A stretch of 64,000 nt of DNA from assembly GCF_047324175.1 (NCBI RefSeq), contig NZ_CP178732.1, positions 62,001 through 126,000 on the forward strand, written 5' to 3'. The position numbers and the translations under genes are program-made. Position 1 is the stretch's first letter, and each line of letters begins with the position of its first letter. Source of the DNA: Acerihabitans sp015654925 (GTDB taxonomy: Bacteria; Pseudomonadota; Gammaproteobacteria; Enterobacterales; Enterobacteriaceae). This document shows positions 1 to 8,901 of the stretch, one piece after another. The notes below the pieces were generated by a model. The model ran no database searches, was not told the DNA's origin, and saw only the letters and a program-made list of their open reading frames with translations.

Positions 1-662
1 GGCCGTCCCTGGATACCGATCGCAAGGAAGGCTGTATCCGCTCCCGTGAATTCGCCTACAGCCAGGATGGCGGGCTGGCGACGCTGTACGGCAATATCGC
101 CCTAGACGGCTGTATCGTGAAAACCGCCGGCGTGGATAAAGGCAGCCTGCTGTTCCGCGGCCCGGCGAAAGTCTACGAAAGCCAGGAAGAGGCCTCCGAG
201 GCGATTCTCGGCGGTAAAGTCGTGGCTGGCGATGTAGTGGTGATTCGTTATGAAGGGCCGAAAGGCGGGCCGGGCATGCAAGAGATGCTCTATCCCACCA
301 CCTACCTTAAATCCATGGGGTTGGGCAAACAGTGCGCCTTGATCACCGATGGCCGCTTCTCCGGCGGCACATCCGGCCTGTCCATCGGCCATGTATCTCC
401 TGAAGCCGCCAGCGGCGGCCTGATCGGCCTGGTGCGCGACGGCGATATCATCGATATCGATATCCACGGGCGCAGCATCGTATTGGACGTGGCGGACAGC
501 GAATTGGCCGCACGGCGCGAAGCGCAACTGGCGCGCGGCGCCGCCGCCTGGACGCCGGTAAACCGCGTGCGCCAGGTGTCCTTTGCCCTGCGCGCCTATG
601 CCCTGTTGGCCACCAGCGCCGATAAAGGCGCGGTGCGCGATAAAAGCAAGCTGGGGGGCTAA
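1..662 (+). CDS. ilvD: Dihydroxy-acid dehydratase, C-terminal part (5' end outside window)
   Basis: This is the 3' portion of ilvD. The enzyme is cytosolic and Fe-S dependent, and dehydrates 2,3-dihydroxy-isovalerate and -methylvalerate to the 2-keto acids of valine and isoleucine synthesis. The frame is open from base 3 and reads straight into the window edge, so the gene is 5' truncated only by the window. Family signatures seen are the LYGNIALDGCIVKTAGVD segment, the GPKGGPGMQEML segment and GRFSGGTSGLSIGHVSPEAA. It ends KSKLGG. Only 6 bp separate its stop from ilvA, so the two are almost certainly co-transcribed, as in E. coli ilvGMEDA. Confidence 0.97.
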   Translation, partial: PSLDTDRKEGCIRSREFAYSQDGGLATLYGNIALDGCIVKTAGVDKGSLLFRGPAKVYESQEEASEAILGGKVVAGDVVVIRYEGPKGGPGMQEMLYPTTYLKSMGLGKQCALITDGRFSGGTSGLSIGHVSPEAASGGLIGLVRDGDIIDIDIHGRSIVLDVADSELAARREAQLARGAAAWTPVNRVRQVSFALRAYALLATSADKGAVRDKSKLGG

Positions 663-668
663 CCGGCC

Positions 669-2213
669 ATGGCTGACTCCTTACCGCTGTCCGCCGCGCC
701 CTGTGCCGCGGAGTATCTGCGCGCCACGCTGCGTTCGCCGGTCTACGAGGTGGCGCAGGTCACTCCATTGGAAGTCATGGAGAAACTGTCCGCCCGCCTC
801 GGCAACTGCATTTTGGTCAAGCGCGAAGATCGCCAGCCGGTGCACAGCTTTAAGCTGCGCGGCGCTTACGCGATGATCTCAGGCTTGAGCGAAGAGCAAA
901 AGGCCCGCGGCGTGGTTACCGCTTCGGCGGGCAATCATGCCCAGGGCGTGGCGTTATCCGCCACTAAGCTGGGCATAAAGTCGCTGATCGTGATGCCGGT
1001 GGCGACCGCCGATATCAAAGTCGACGCGGTGCGCAGCTTTGGCGGCGAAGCCTTGCTGTACGGCGCTAACTTTGACGAGGCCAAAGCCAAGGCCATCGAA
1101 CTGGCGCGCGATCATGACTACACCTTCATCCCGCCGTTCGATCACCCTGCGGTGATTGCCGGCCAAGGCACGCTGGCCATGGAGTTATTGCAGCAGGACG
1201 CGCACCTCGACCGGATATTCGTCCCGGTGGGCGGCGGCGGCCTGGCGGCCGGCGTCGCGGTGCTGATCAAGCATTTGATGCCGCAAATCCAGGTTATCGG
1301 CGTCGAGGCGGAAGAATCCGCTTGCCTGTGCGCGGCGCTCAAGGCGGGCGAGCCGGTAGATCTTCCCCGGGTTGGCCTGTTTGCCGAAGGGGTAGCGGTC
1401 AGGCGTATTGGTAATGAGACCTTCCGTTTATGCCGCGAGTTTCTCGATGACGTGGTTACCGTGGACAGCGATGCCATCTGCGCGGCGGTGAAGGATTTGT
1501 TCGAGGATGTCAGGGCGATCGCCGAACCGGCCGGCGCGCTGGCTTTGGCGGGCATGAAAAAATATATTCAGCAGCACAATATCCAGGGCGAGCGGCTGGC
1601 CCACGTGCTGTCCGGCGCCAATATGAATTTTCACGGCCTGCGTTATGTGTCTGAGCGCTGCGAACTGGGCGAGCAGCGGGAAGCCCTGATGGCGGTGACC
1701 ATACCGGAGCAGAAGGGCAGCTTCCTGAAGTTTTGCCAACTGCTGGGCGGCCGGGCGGTGACCGAGTTCAACTACCGTTATGCCGATGCGGATAATGCCT
1801 GCATTTTTGTCGGTATCCGCCTGACCCGCGGCCCCGCGGAACGCGATGAGATCCTCACCGAGCTTGGCGCCGGCGGTTATCAGGTGGTGGATTTATCCGA
1901 TGACGAAATGGCCAAGCTGCACGTGCGGTATATGGTGGGCGGGCGACCGTCGAAACCGCTGCGCGAGCGCCTGTTTAGTTTTGAATTCCCGGAATCGCCG
2001 GGGGCCTTGCTGAAATTCCTGCATACCCTCGGCACCCATTGGAATATTTCATTGTTCCACTATCGCAGCCATGGTACCGATTATGGCCGCGTCCTGGCGG
2101 GCTTTGAATTGATCGAGCGGGACCCGGAGTTCGAGCGTCATCTTTCGGCGCTGGGTTATGAATGCCATGACGAGACCCTGAATCCGGCGTTCCGGTTTTT
2201 CCTGCAAGGATAA
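669..2213 (+). CDS. ilvA: Biosynthetic threonine deaminase
   Basis: This PLP enzyme converts threonine to 2-oxobutanoate plus ammonia, the committed step of isoleucine synthesis, and is allosterically inhibited by isoleucine. The protein is 514 aa, the same as E. coli IlvA. The PLP lysine lies in HSFKLRGAYAM near residue 62. The phosphate-binding glycine loop PVGGGGLAAG is near residue 188. Two ACT-like regulatory modules fill residues ~325-514. It follows ilvD after 6 bp and is the last gene of that operon. The convergent ilvY stop lies 60 bp downstream. Confidence 0.98.
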   Translation: MADSLPLSAAPCAAEYLRATLRSPVYEVAQVTPLEVMEKLSARLGNCILVKREDRQPVHSFKLRGAYAMISGLSEEQKARGVVTASAGNHAQGVALSATKLGIKSLIVMPVATADIKVDAVRSFGGEALLYGANFDEAKAKAIELARDHDYTFIPPFDHPAVIAGQGTLAMELLQQDAHLDRIFVPVGGGGLAAGVAVLIKHLMPQIQVIGVEAEESACLCAALKAGEPVDLPRVGLFAEGVAVRRIGNETFRLCREFLDDVVTVDSDAICAAVKDLFEDVRAIAEPAGALALAGMKKYIQQHNIQGERLAHVLSGANMNFHGLRYVSERCELGEQREALMAVTIPEQKGSFLKFCQLLGGRAVTEFNYRYADADNACIFVGIRLTRGPAERDEILTELGAGGYQVVDLSDDEMAKLHVRYMVGGRPSKPLRERLFSFEFPESPGALLKFLHTLGTHWNISLFHYRSHGTDYGRVLAGFELIERDPEFERHLSALGYECHDETLNPAFRFFLQG

Positions 2214-2273
2214 CCCTTCCCGTTCGCGCGGCGGCGGCGGGGCATATTTCGCCAACCCGGCTTCGCCGCGCGG

Positions 2274-3194
2274 TCAGGCTGGCGCAGAGGCCCGGCCGGC
2301 GGAACCGTTAAGCGAAAGTAGCTGCCAGAAAGCCTCGATCAGCGGCTCTTGCAGGCGTTTGCGCTGGACGCAAACCCCCAGTTCCAGCGGTTCGACCACG
2401 GTATCGTGTTCAAGGACCTGGATACGGTTGCGTACCGGCTCAGGGCTGTTGTCAACCACCACCTCCGGGATTAGGGCGATGCCGCAGCCGAGCGCCACCA
2501 TCGATACAATGGCCTCATGCCCGGCCACCGTGGCGTAAATCAGAGGGTTGGTTATGCGGTTGCTGCGAAACCAGTAATCGATGCGCCGGCGCGCCGGGCC
2601 ATGCTCGGGCAAAATAAACGGCGTGTGGGACCAGTCGGGGGTGTCCGCCGTGGCCTGCGCGCGTACCGGGCAGGGCAACGCGGGGGCGATAAGAATCATC
2701 GGTATTTCGCCTATGGGGGCGAAATCGATACTGGCGGGCAGGATTTCCGGATGCCCGGCAATGCCCAAATCCGCATCATTGGATTGTACTTTATCCACCG
2801 CGTCGGCGGCATCGCCGGTGGTCAGCTTAATCTCCACCAGGGGGTGTTCGGCCCGGAAATGATCGAGTATCGGCGGCAGGTGGCTATAGGCGGCGGTCAC
2901 CGAGCAAAATAGCCGCAGCTCGCCGCTCAGCGAAGGGCCGTGCTGGCCCAGGCGGTGGCGCAACTGCTGGTAGTGCAGCAGCGTTTGCTGGGCGAAGGTT
3001 TTTAATTGTTCGCCGGCATCGGTTAATTGCACCGTGCGATTATCGCGCAAAAACAGGGTTTGTCCGACGTCTTCTTCCAGGCGCTGGATTTGCCGCGACA
3101 GCGTCGAGGGACTCACATGGGTCGCTTTGGCCGTACGTCCGAAATGGCGGCTTTCCGCCAGATGAAGGAATAATTTAAGATCCCGTAGATCCAT
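2274..3194 (-). CDS. ilvY: LysR-type activator of ilvC
   Basis: This 306-aa LysR-family regulator activates ilvC in response to acetohydroxy acids and represses itself. The N-terminal winged HTH begins MDLRDLKLFLHLAESRHFGR and is very close to E. coli IlvY. A co-inducer domain follows, with the conserved FCSVTAAYSHLPPIL stretch. The start is placed at the ATG at 3194, which gives the MDLRDLK start of the family; an upstream in-frame ATG at 3218 would add eight unsupported residues. The gene is divergent from ilvC. The 162-bp spacer holds a LysR-type palindrome. Confidence 0.95.
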   Translation of the reverse strand: MDLRDLKLFLHLAESRHFGRTAKATHVSPSTLSRQIQRLEEDVGQTLFLRDNRTVQLTDAGEQLKTFAQQTLLHYQQLRHRLGQHGPSLSGELRLFCSVTAAYSHLPPILDHFRAEHPLVEIKLTTGDAADAVDKVQSNDADLGIAGHPEILPASIDFAPIGEIPMILIAPALPCPVRAQATADTPDWSHTPFILPEHGPARRRIDYWFRSNRITNPLIYATVAGHEAIVSMVALGCGIALIPEVVVDNSPEPVRNRIQVLEHDTVVEPLELGVCVQRKRLQEPLIEAFWQLLSLNGSAGRASAPA

Positions 3195-3217
3195 AACATT
3201 GCCGCCTGTTTGGAGCA

Positions 3218-3232
3218 TTGCATAATATGCAA
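3218..3232. promoter_or_regulatory. Candidate IlvY operator in the ilvY-ilvC divergent region
   Basis: TTGCATAATATGCAA is a perfect palindrome around its central base and contains the LysR-box form T-N11-A. It sits 24 bp upstream of the ilvY start and about 125 bp upstream of the ilvC start. A candidate ilvC -10 (TATATA or TATAGT) lies around 3276-3283 with no good -35, as expected of an activator-dependent promoter. Assignment to IlvY rests on position and on the known divergent arrangement. Confidence 0.6.
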
Positions 3233-3356
3233 CATCAGATTGTTAATATATCAATTTAAGCAACATCTTTCCTGCTATATAGTGGAAAGCATAAGCATTC
3301 CCGCACGGCGGGAATATCCTACATCAGATCCAAAGCACTCTATACGGAGTAGTACC

Positions 3357-4835
3357 ATGGCTAATTATTTCAACTCTTTAAACCTGCGCCAGCAACTGGA
3401 GCAATTGGGTAAATGTCGCTTTATGGCCCGGGATGAATTCGTGGATGAAGCGGGTTACCTGAAAGGTAAGAAAGTGGTGATAATCGGCTGTGGCGCGCAG
3501 GGGCTGAACCAGGGCCTCAACATGCGCGATTCCGGCCTGGATATCTCCTACGCCTTGCGCAAAGCCGCCATTGACGAAAAACGTCCGTCATGGCGTAAAG
3601 CCACGGAAAACGGCTTTAAAGTAGGCACTTATGAAGAGCTGATCCCGCAGGCCGACCTGGTGGTCAACCTGACGCCGGACAAACAGCATTCGGTAGTGGT
3701 TCAGGCGGTGCAGCCGTTGATGAAAAAGGGTGCTGCGCTGGGCTATTCCCATGGTTTTAACATCGTCGAAGTGGGCGAGCAAATCCGTAAGGATATTACC
3801 GTTATCATGGTGGCGCCGAAATGTCCGGGCACCGAGGTGCGGGAAGAGTATAAACGTGGTTTCGGCGTACCGACGCTGATTGCGGTGCACCCGGAAAACG
3901 ATCCCCAGGGCGAGGGCATGGCGCTGGCGAAAGCCTGGGCGGCCGCCACCGGCGGTCACCGCGCGGGCGTATTGGAATCGTCGTTCGTGGCCGAAGTCAA
4001 ATCCGACCTGATGGGCGAACAAACCATTCTGTGCGGCATGCTGCAAGCCGGCTCGCTGCTGTGTTTTGATAAAATGGTCGCCGATGGCGTCGACCCGGCC
4101 TACGCTGAAAAACTGGTGCAGTTCGGCTGGGAAACCACCACCGAGGCGCTGAAACAGGGCGGTATCACCCTGATGATGGATCGCCTGTCCAATAGCGCCA
4201 AGCTGCGGGCCTTCGCCCTGTCGGAGCAGTTGAAAGCCCTGATGCAGCCGCTGTTTGAAAAGCATATGGACGATATCATTACCGGCGCGTTTTCCAGCGG
4301 CATGATGGCCGACTGGGCCAACGATGACGTGAAATTATTGACCTGGCGGGAAGAAACCGGCGCGTCGGCGTTCGAAAATGCCCCGCAGTTCGAGGGTAAA
4401 ATCAGCGAGCAGGAGTATTTCGATCACGGCGTGCTGATGATCGCCATGGCCAAGGCCGGGGTAGAGCTGGCGTTTGAAACCATGACGCGCTCCGGGATTA
4501 TCGCCGAATCGGCTTATTATGAGTCGCTGCATGAGCTGCCGCTGATCGCCAATACCGTGGCCCGCAAGCGCCTGTATGAGATGAACGTGGTGATTTCCGA
4601 TACCGCCGAGTACGGCAACTATCTGTTTGCCAACGCCGCGGTGCCGCTGCTCAAAGAGAAGTTTATGGCCAGCCTGCAGCCGGGTGATTTGGGCAAATCC
4701 GTGCCCGCCGGCGCCATTGATAATGCGCAGCTGCGCGATGTCAACGACGCTATCCGCCATCATCCGATTGAAATCATCGGCGCTACCCTGCGTGGCTATA
4801 TGAAGGATATGAAGCGCATCGCGGTAGCTAACTGA
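3357..4835 (+). CDS. ilvC: Ketol-acid reductoisomerase (class II, long form)
   Basis: This cytosolic NADPH- and Mg-dependent enzyme isomerises and reduces acetolactate and acetohydroxybutyrate in valine/isoleucine synthesis. The protein is 492 aa (E. coli 491), the long enterobacterial form with a duplicated knotted domain. The Rossmann motif GCGAQGLNQGLNMRDSG is near residue 45. The frame is open further upstream to 3210, but the ATG at 3357 gives the family start MANYFNSLNLRQQL and has TACGGAGT as a ribosome-binding site. It is transcribed divergently from ilvY and followed by a hairpin at 4841-4873. Confidence 0.98.
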   Translation: MANYFNSLNLRQQLEQLGKCRFMARDEFVDEAGYLKGKKVVIIGCGAQGLNQGLNMRDSGLDISYALRKAAIDEKRPSWRKATENGFKVGTYEELIPQADLVVNLTPDKQHSVVVQAVQPLMKKGAALGYSHGFNIVEVGEQIRKDITVIMVAPKCPGTEVREEYKRGFGVPTLIAVHPENDPQGEGMALAKAWAAATGGHRAGVLESSFVAEVKSDLMGEQTILCGMLQAGSLLCFDKMVADGVDPAYAEKLVQFGWETTTEALKQGGITLMMDRLSNSAKLRAFALSEQLKALMQPLFEKHMDDIITGAFSSGMMADWANDDVKLLTWREETGASAFENAPQFEGKISEQEYFDHGVLMIAMAKAGVELAFETMTRSGIIAESAYYESLHELPLIANTVARKRLYEMNVVISDTAEYGNYLFANAAVPLLKEKFMASLQPGDLGKSVPAGAIDNAQLRDVNDAIRHHPIEIIGATLRGYMKDMKRIAVAN

Positions 4836-4840
4836 GGTTA

Positions 4841-4873
4841 ATCGTCCGCGCAATAACTGGCGCGGACGATTTT
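4841..4873 (+). terminator. Intrinsic terminator after ilvC
   Basis: There is a perfect 11-bp stem (4841-4851 with 4860-4870), an 8-base loop and then only TTT. The stem is strong but the T-tract is short. It begins 5 bp after the ilvC stop. Confidence 0.75.
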
Positions 4874-5057
4874 CGATTCCCGTTGAGGTGCTTAAGGTTG
4901 AACTTGCGGGTTGCAAAATCCTTATGCTTGGCGTGGAATTATTTAACAGTTGACGGTGTCGTCAACCGTTTTATCGCAACGCATCCTCGTAGCCTTCAAT
5001 CTCCCATGGTGGGGATCGCCGTAATGACCCATGGTTGTTACCGGCTAAGGCGGAAAC

Positions 5058-5336
5058 ATGCACGATGCACCCAATTCATCTCGTTCAGTTCAGACGATGA
5101 GAGATTGCACCAGTATGATCGCAACGGTTTCGTTGCGTCACAGTGGCGACTCGCTCCAAATTCGCCACCTGAATAAAGAAGGTGCCCTCAAAGACCAGCA
5201 CTTCCTTATCACGATCAAAAGCAATGTCGACGGTGCTAAGTTTTCCGTTAAGCCTTTTGCTGAATTGATTGCGCTCAACAACCGCTTACATTCCTCGGCG
5301 GAAAGACGCGTGGCTAACCAATGGCACCTTCGTTAA
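5058..5336 (+). CDS. Hypothetical protein or fragment, 92 aa
   Basis: I do not recognise this protein. The ATG at 5058 is preceded by a weak AAGGCGG; a second in-frame ATG is at 5097. From about residue 23 the sequence reads like a soluble small domain, with SLRHSGDSLQIRHLN followed by a KEGALKDQHFLITIKS stretch. The first 20 residues look random, so it may be the remnant of a longer gene. It lies in the degenerate ilvC-rep interval. It could equally be chance coding. Confidence 0.25.
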   Translation: MHDAPNSSRSVQTMRDCTSMIATVSLRHSGDSLQIRHLNKEGALKDQHFLITIKSNVDGAKFSVKPFAELIALNNRLHSSAERRVANQWHLR

Positions 5337-5730
5337 TTGTAGGCTATCCAAAAAATCTCTAGCAGTTTCCTGAATGTGATTCCCGCGATAAGCTCCGGGT
5401 CGTTTATTTAATCACTCCTGACTTCAGCGTTGTTCGCGTTACCGAGCGGGTATTGGTCAATCAGACGATTTACGGCGCGATATGCTTTTGGTTGGCCGAG
5501 TTCAAGTTTATGACGACCTCCAGCAGCACTTTGTGGACATTCTCATGCTAGGCGGTGTTGGGCATGGAGGCGAGAAAATGTATAACCTATGAGTCATTGT
5601 GACGAATAATGTGCAATATAGAATGCAATTTTGAGATGTCCTCGAAGAGGAAAATACTCAGACCGAAAGGTATTGTCATGAGTTGGCCCGCCATGGTATT
5701 GCAGTTAAGCACCTGCAAAATCAGGCGCGG

Positions 5731-5984
5731 GGATTAGTCTCCCGAAAACCATACTGGCTACCTATGACGCGCTCGCGTCTTTTGTATGTCGTGCCACCGG
5801 TTCTGAAAGTGATACGCTGCTGTTTCCCCACACAAATTTACGCGTTACTCTCCATATCCTCACTCCAACCCCTGATTTCACCGAGCTGGTCGCCAAAGCA
5901 TTAATGGGAAACAGCCTTGATGTACTCCGTTTAACCTGGCGATATTGTAATGCGTCCCACGCCAACGATAACATCAAGGCATGA
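5731..5984 (+). pseudogene. Fragment of an unrecognised gene
   Basis: An open stretch of about 84 codons ends at TGA 5982-5984 and has a protein-like composition (TYDALASFVCRATGSESD, later ALMGNSLDVLRLTWRYC). It has no convincing start. A second frame just upstream (about 5660-5730, reading ...HELARHGIAVKHLQNQARG) joins it if one indel is assumed near 5730. I could not assign a family. It is most likely decayed accessory DNA beside the toxin locus. Confidence 0.3.
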
Positions 5985-6175
5985 TGCCAAAAATCGCATT
6001 CACCTACGGGCTTCACTTGTAGGAAGTAAACCATATCCGTAAGGTCGGATGCATGGCGCATGCACGGCATAATACCCATGATTTCGACATGCGGCATCAA
6101 ACGCCGGCCGCCACTGAAGCGCGGAATCGGCTCTTTTCATCAGGATGATACGTAGCAACTTACCAAGGAGGGTAT

Positions 6176-8101
6176 ATGGGACGTGTAGGCGGTGATGGTA
6201 GAAGTTCAGGAGCAGGAGGCCGGGCAGGAACAGGGTCCTGTGGTCCGGCAAATAGCGGCAATTGCGGCGGAGCAAGCGCAGGCCAGTGCGGGCCCCGGGC
6301 AAAACTGTAACTCAGGCGGTAGTGTGCGCAGCTATGGCGGTCGGGGACGGGGAGAGGCAAGTCAGGGTAATTATTCAAGAGGCTCCGGGGATGTTTCAAA
6401 TCAATGTTCTCCCCGCTTATGCATGGTCAGGGCTATAGCCGCCCACCAATCCACTATTAAACTGGCAAACGGTTCCACAATTATCGTGATATTTTCAATA
6501 ATGTTTTTTCATCAACGGGCAGAATCACATTTTCTACGGACTCCGCTTGGGTAGCCGGTAATACTGTTCATAGCATCTCTAATTTTTCACAAGATGCGTC
6601 GGGCAATCCTGCTGCTAAAAACATTCATGTAATTAAAACGAATCATCAGGGCAATAGCTGCGTTTTCCGTTTCCCCGTTAACTTATCGGCCATTGGGGTG
6701 CCCATTGGGCAGGGCATTCATGGCGAGATAGCAACCGCTGGCTGGATTTTCGGCCGCCACCTGAATGAAAAAAGACTCGATCAGCAGGACGCCAGGGAAA
6801 AAAATAAAGCCGAGGCCCGACAACGAAACCAGTTGCAAGCCTGGGATCGGTATAGGCTTTTGGAGCGTATGCGAACTGAGCAGGCGGTCTGCGAACGTGA
6901 AAAAAGCGCATTACAACGCCAAACGCAGTTAGATGCATGGGATCGCGCGGCACAGCATGAACGGCAATGCGCCTTGGCGGCAAACAGCGCGAGCCGCAAA
7001 CAGCAACCCGCGGCGATTAAGAGCGTACAAAACGAACCTTCATCAAGCTCGTGCGCTATGCCCGCGTCAGCGGCGCCTTCCATAGCGGATGTCTATGCAC
7101 AGCGCGGTGTTGCTTTATCCGGCATGGCGTTAGCTACGCGGCCAGCCGCGGCTTTGGCTCCGCTCGCTGCCGGCGCTGAGGGCGGACTGGCCTCCGCTGT
7201 CGGTGGTGCGCTAAGCGCTGCGACTAACAAAGTAGGCTCTGCTGCGCTGGGGTTGGCTAAGTTTCCCCTTGGCGCGGGGGTGGGGTTGCTAACCTACAGC
7301 GGGAAGGTGGGAGAAGGCAGCGATAAAGTGCCGGGGCGCGATCTGGCGCAACGTTTCGCCCCTGCCGTCTCGACACCTTCTTCCAACGCCACGTCAGCAC
7401 TGCCTGCTGGTTTCTCTACGAGAAGCGCCGCCGTCGCGGGGGTAGAAGGACAAGGAAGCCTGTCGGGTGCAAGCAGCGGTTATGTCGCTGAGCCGAGTGG
7501 TGACGTCTGTGAAGGCACGCGCGCGCAGTGCGCGGTGCGTGATGGGACGCGCGGGCCGGGACGTATGGAGAGTTGCGGTGAAGAGAGTGGTGAGGCCAAA
7601 CCGAATCTGGGCAAGGACATAGCCAAAGTCACTGACGCGCAAAAAGCGGAGCTGGGCGGAGTGGGATCGGGAACTCCTGGAGGCTGGGGACCGGGGGATG
7701 AGCAAAGTGCCCGCAATAAAGAATCTCAAAAGCAAAATGAAGTTCAGAGTCAGGCAAAAACTTCGCCTGAAGGTACTGAGAAACTAGTTTGGGATTCTTG
7801 GCAAAATCACCCTAAGGCCTCGATTAATGGTCGCCCATATGCTCAAATTGGTGATCGATATTATGCGCAGCACGCGGTAGACAGGATGCAACCATCAAGC
7901 CTCGGTTCACCCGCAGGAACGGTCGGGCCTGGCAGGAACGTCACTCCTAAAATGGTAGAACACGTTATCAAGACTGGTTCGTCCCAAAACAATATTATTA
8001 ATGGGGTAACTCGGACTACTTATTGGAGCGGTGACGTCGGTGTTATAACGGAAAATAATGGCAATGTGGTTGTTACTATTCTTCGCAGGAGTGGCAAATG
8101 A
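6176..8101 (+). pseudogene. Colicin-like or polymorphic toxin gene with broken N-terminal region; C-terminal toxin domain intact
   Basis: The ATG at 6176 has an excellent ribosome-binding site (AAGGAGG, 4 bp spacer) and begins MGRVGGDGRSSGAGG, a Gly/Ser/Asn-rich start like colicin translocation domains. The frame stops at 6308-6310, but Gly/Ser-rich coding continues in the +1 frame to about 6415, then returns to the first frame, which carries a further TAA at 6458-6460. From 6461 to the TGA at 8099-8101 one frame is open. It contains a charged helical stretch (6740-6980), an Ala/Gly-rich hydrophobic segment ending GEGSDKVPGRDL (~7310-7345), a low-complexity linker and a C-terminal ~100-residue domain containing YAQHAVDRM. 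Such HAxxRM domains occur at the ends of CDI and other polymorphic RNase-type toxins; the enzymatic activity is inferred. A GTG at 6698 could in principle start a 467-aa remnant. Confidence 0.65.
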
Positions 8102-8364
8102 ATGATTGGATCTATCCCGAGGTAATTAATCATCTCAAGAAATCATGTATTGATTTTCTCGATGAGAAAATAACAATTCATGATATTCAATCGGAGATTT
8201 TTAGCGCTGAAAATCAGGTGGTTGCGCTTGAGGAAAAATGGCTTCGCACTGTCTTGTTTGACGCAGAAAACGAGATTGAGCTGTTACGTTACACCACTAA
8301 CGAAGATCGGTTGGTTGGTTCAATAAAACCTATAGTCCAGGATATCTTAAATAAAATACAATAA
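8098..8364 (+). CDS. Putative immunity protein for the upstream toxin
   Basis: This 88-aa acidic protein has a start that overlaps the toxin stop by 4 bp (ATGA), the usual arrangement of a bacteriocin or CDI immunity gene. It is markedly more AT-rich than its neighbours, a sign of horizontal origin. I recognise no motif beyond an acidic helical character with several Glu/Asp pairs, as expected for a protein that caps a basic nuclease domain. The reading frame is intact although the toxin's 5' part is broken, so protection may still be selected. The role is inferred from position and charge only. Confidence 0.6.
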   Translation: MNDWIYPEVINHLKKSCIDFLDEKITIHDIQSEIFSAENQVVALEEKWLRTVLFDAENEIELLRYTTNEDRLVGSIKPIVQDILNKIQ

Positions 8365-8369
8365 GTACC

Positions 8370-8790
8370 CCCGGCGAGCCTGTACATGATTCCGTGTAAA
8401 TGCCTTTTCTCAGCAGTGGCCGTCCAGGCGGTCGCCGAACTCGATGATAAAGCGGCTCATAGCCATTCGCCAGTCCCTTAGCGGCATCGTCCATTTCTGC
8501 GATGCTGCCTGGATCGCCAGCCATACCATCTTTTTCACTGAGTCATCTGTCGGGAACACTTTACGTTTTTTGAACGCGTGGCGGATCACGCTGTTCAGCG
8601 ACTCGATGGCATTGGTGGCGCAGATCATCTTGCGGATGTCCGTCGGGTAGGCGAAGAACGTGGCAAGATTCGTCCAGTTTGCCTGCCGGCTGCGGCTTAC
8701 TGCGGATATTGGCATCCCAGGCACTGGCGAACGCTTCCAGCGTCTGCACGCATGCCTCTTTCGCTGGCCCGCGGTCGGCTGCCCCCATTG
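8370..8790 (-). mobile_element. IS256-family insertion sequence remnant (3' part of transposase)
   Basis: On the minus strand, 8410-8724 encodes the C-terminal part of a mutator/IS256-type transposase (AYPTDIRKMICATNAIESLNS, then FKKRKVFP and AIQAASQKWTMPLRDW). The preceding segment, coding GPAKEACVQTLEAFASAWDA, is in another frame (8710-8790), so there is a frameshift near 8710 and the 5' two thirds are missing. The segment at 8375-8400 resembles the terminal repeat of such elements. No target duplication can be seen because one end is lost. It cannot transpose by itself. Confidence 0.85.
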
Positions 8791-8901
8791 GAATTTTTAG
8801 TATGAGGTGTCAACTACCCTGCCAGAAGGGGTCAACCTCGTCCCGCCTTTCTGCTACAATCCCAGGCCGTCGTCGATCGTTATTACACCTTGGAACTCAC
8901 C

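Larger units (their letters stand above)
4874..6175. other. Accessory gap between ilvC and the toxin locus; no intact gene recognised
   Basis: E. coli has ppiC between ilvC and rep; nothing resembling PpiC is visible on either strand here. The 1.3 kb holds only short, poorly supported reading frames, the two best of which are listed separately. Composition is more AT-rich than the flanking backbone genes. The stretch reads as decayed accessory DNA. Confidence 0.6.

Noticed and set aside
3210..3356. Open frame extending ilvC upstream to an ATG at 3210
   Set aside because: It crosses the ilvY-ilvC control region and the operator; the ATG at 3357 has a ribosome-binding site and the family start.
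6192..6554. A 120-residue open frame overlapping the toxin start
   Set aside because: Its Gly/Ser-rich middle is the frameshifted continuation of the toxin gene, not a separate gene; its ends are non-coding frames.
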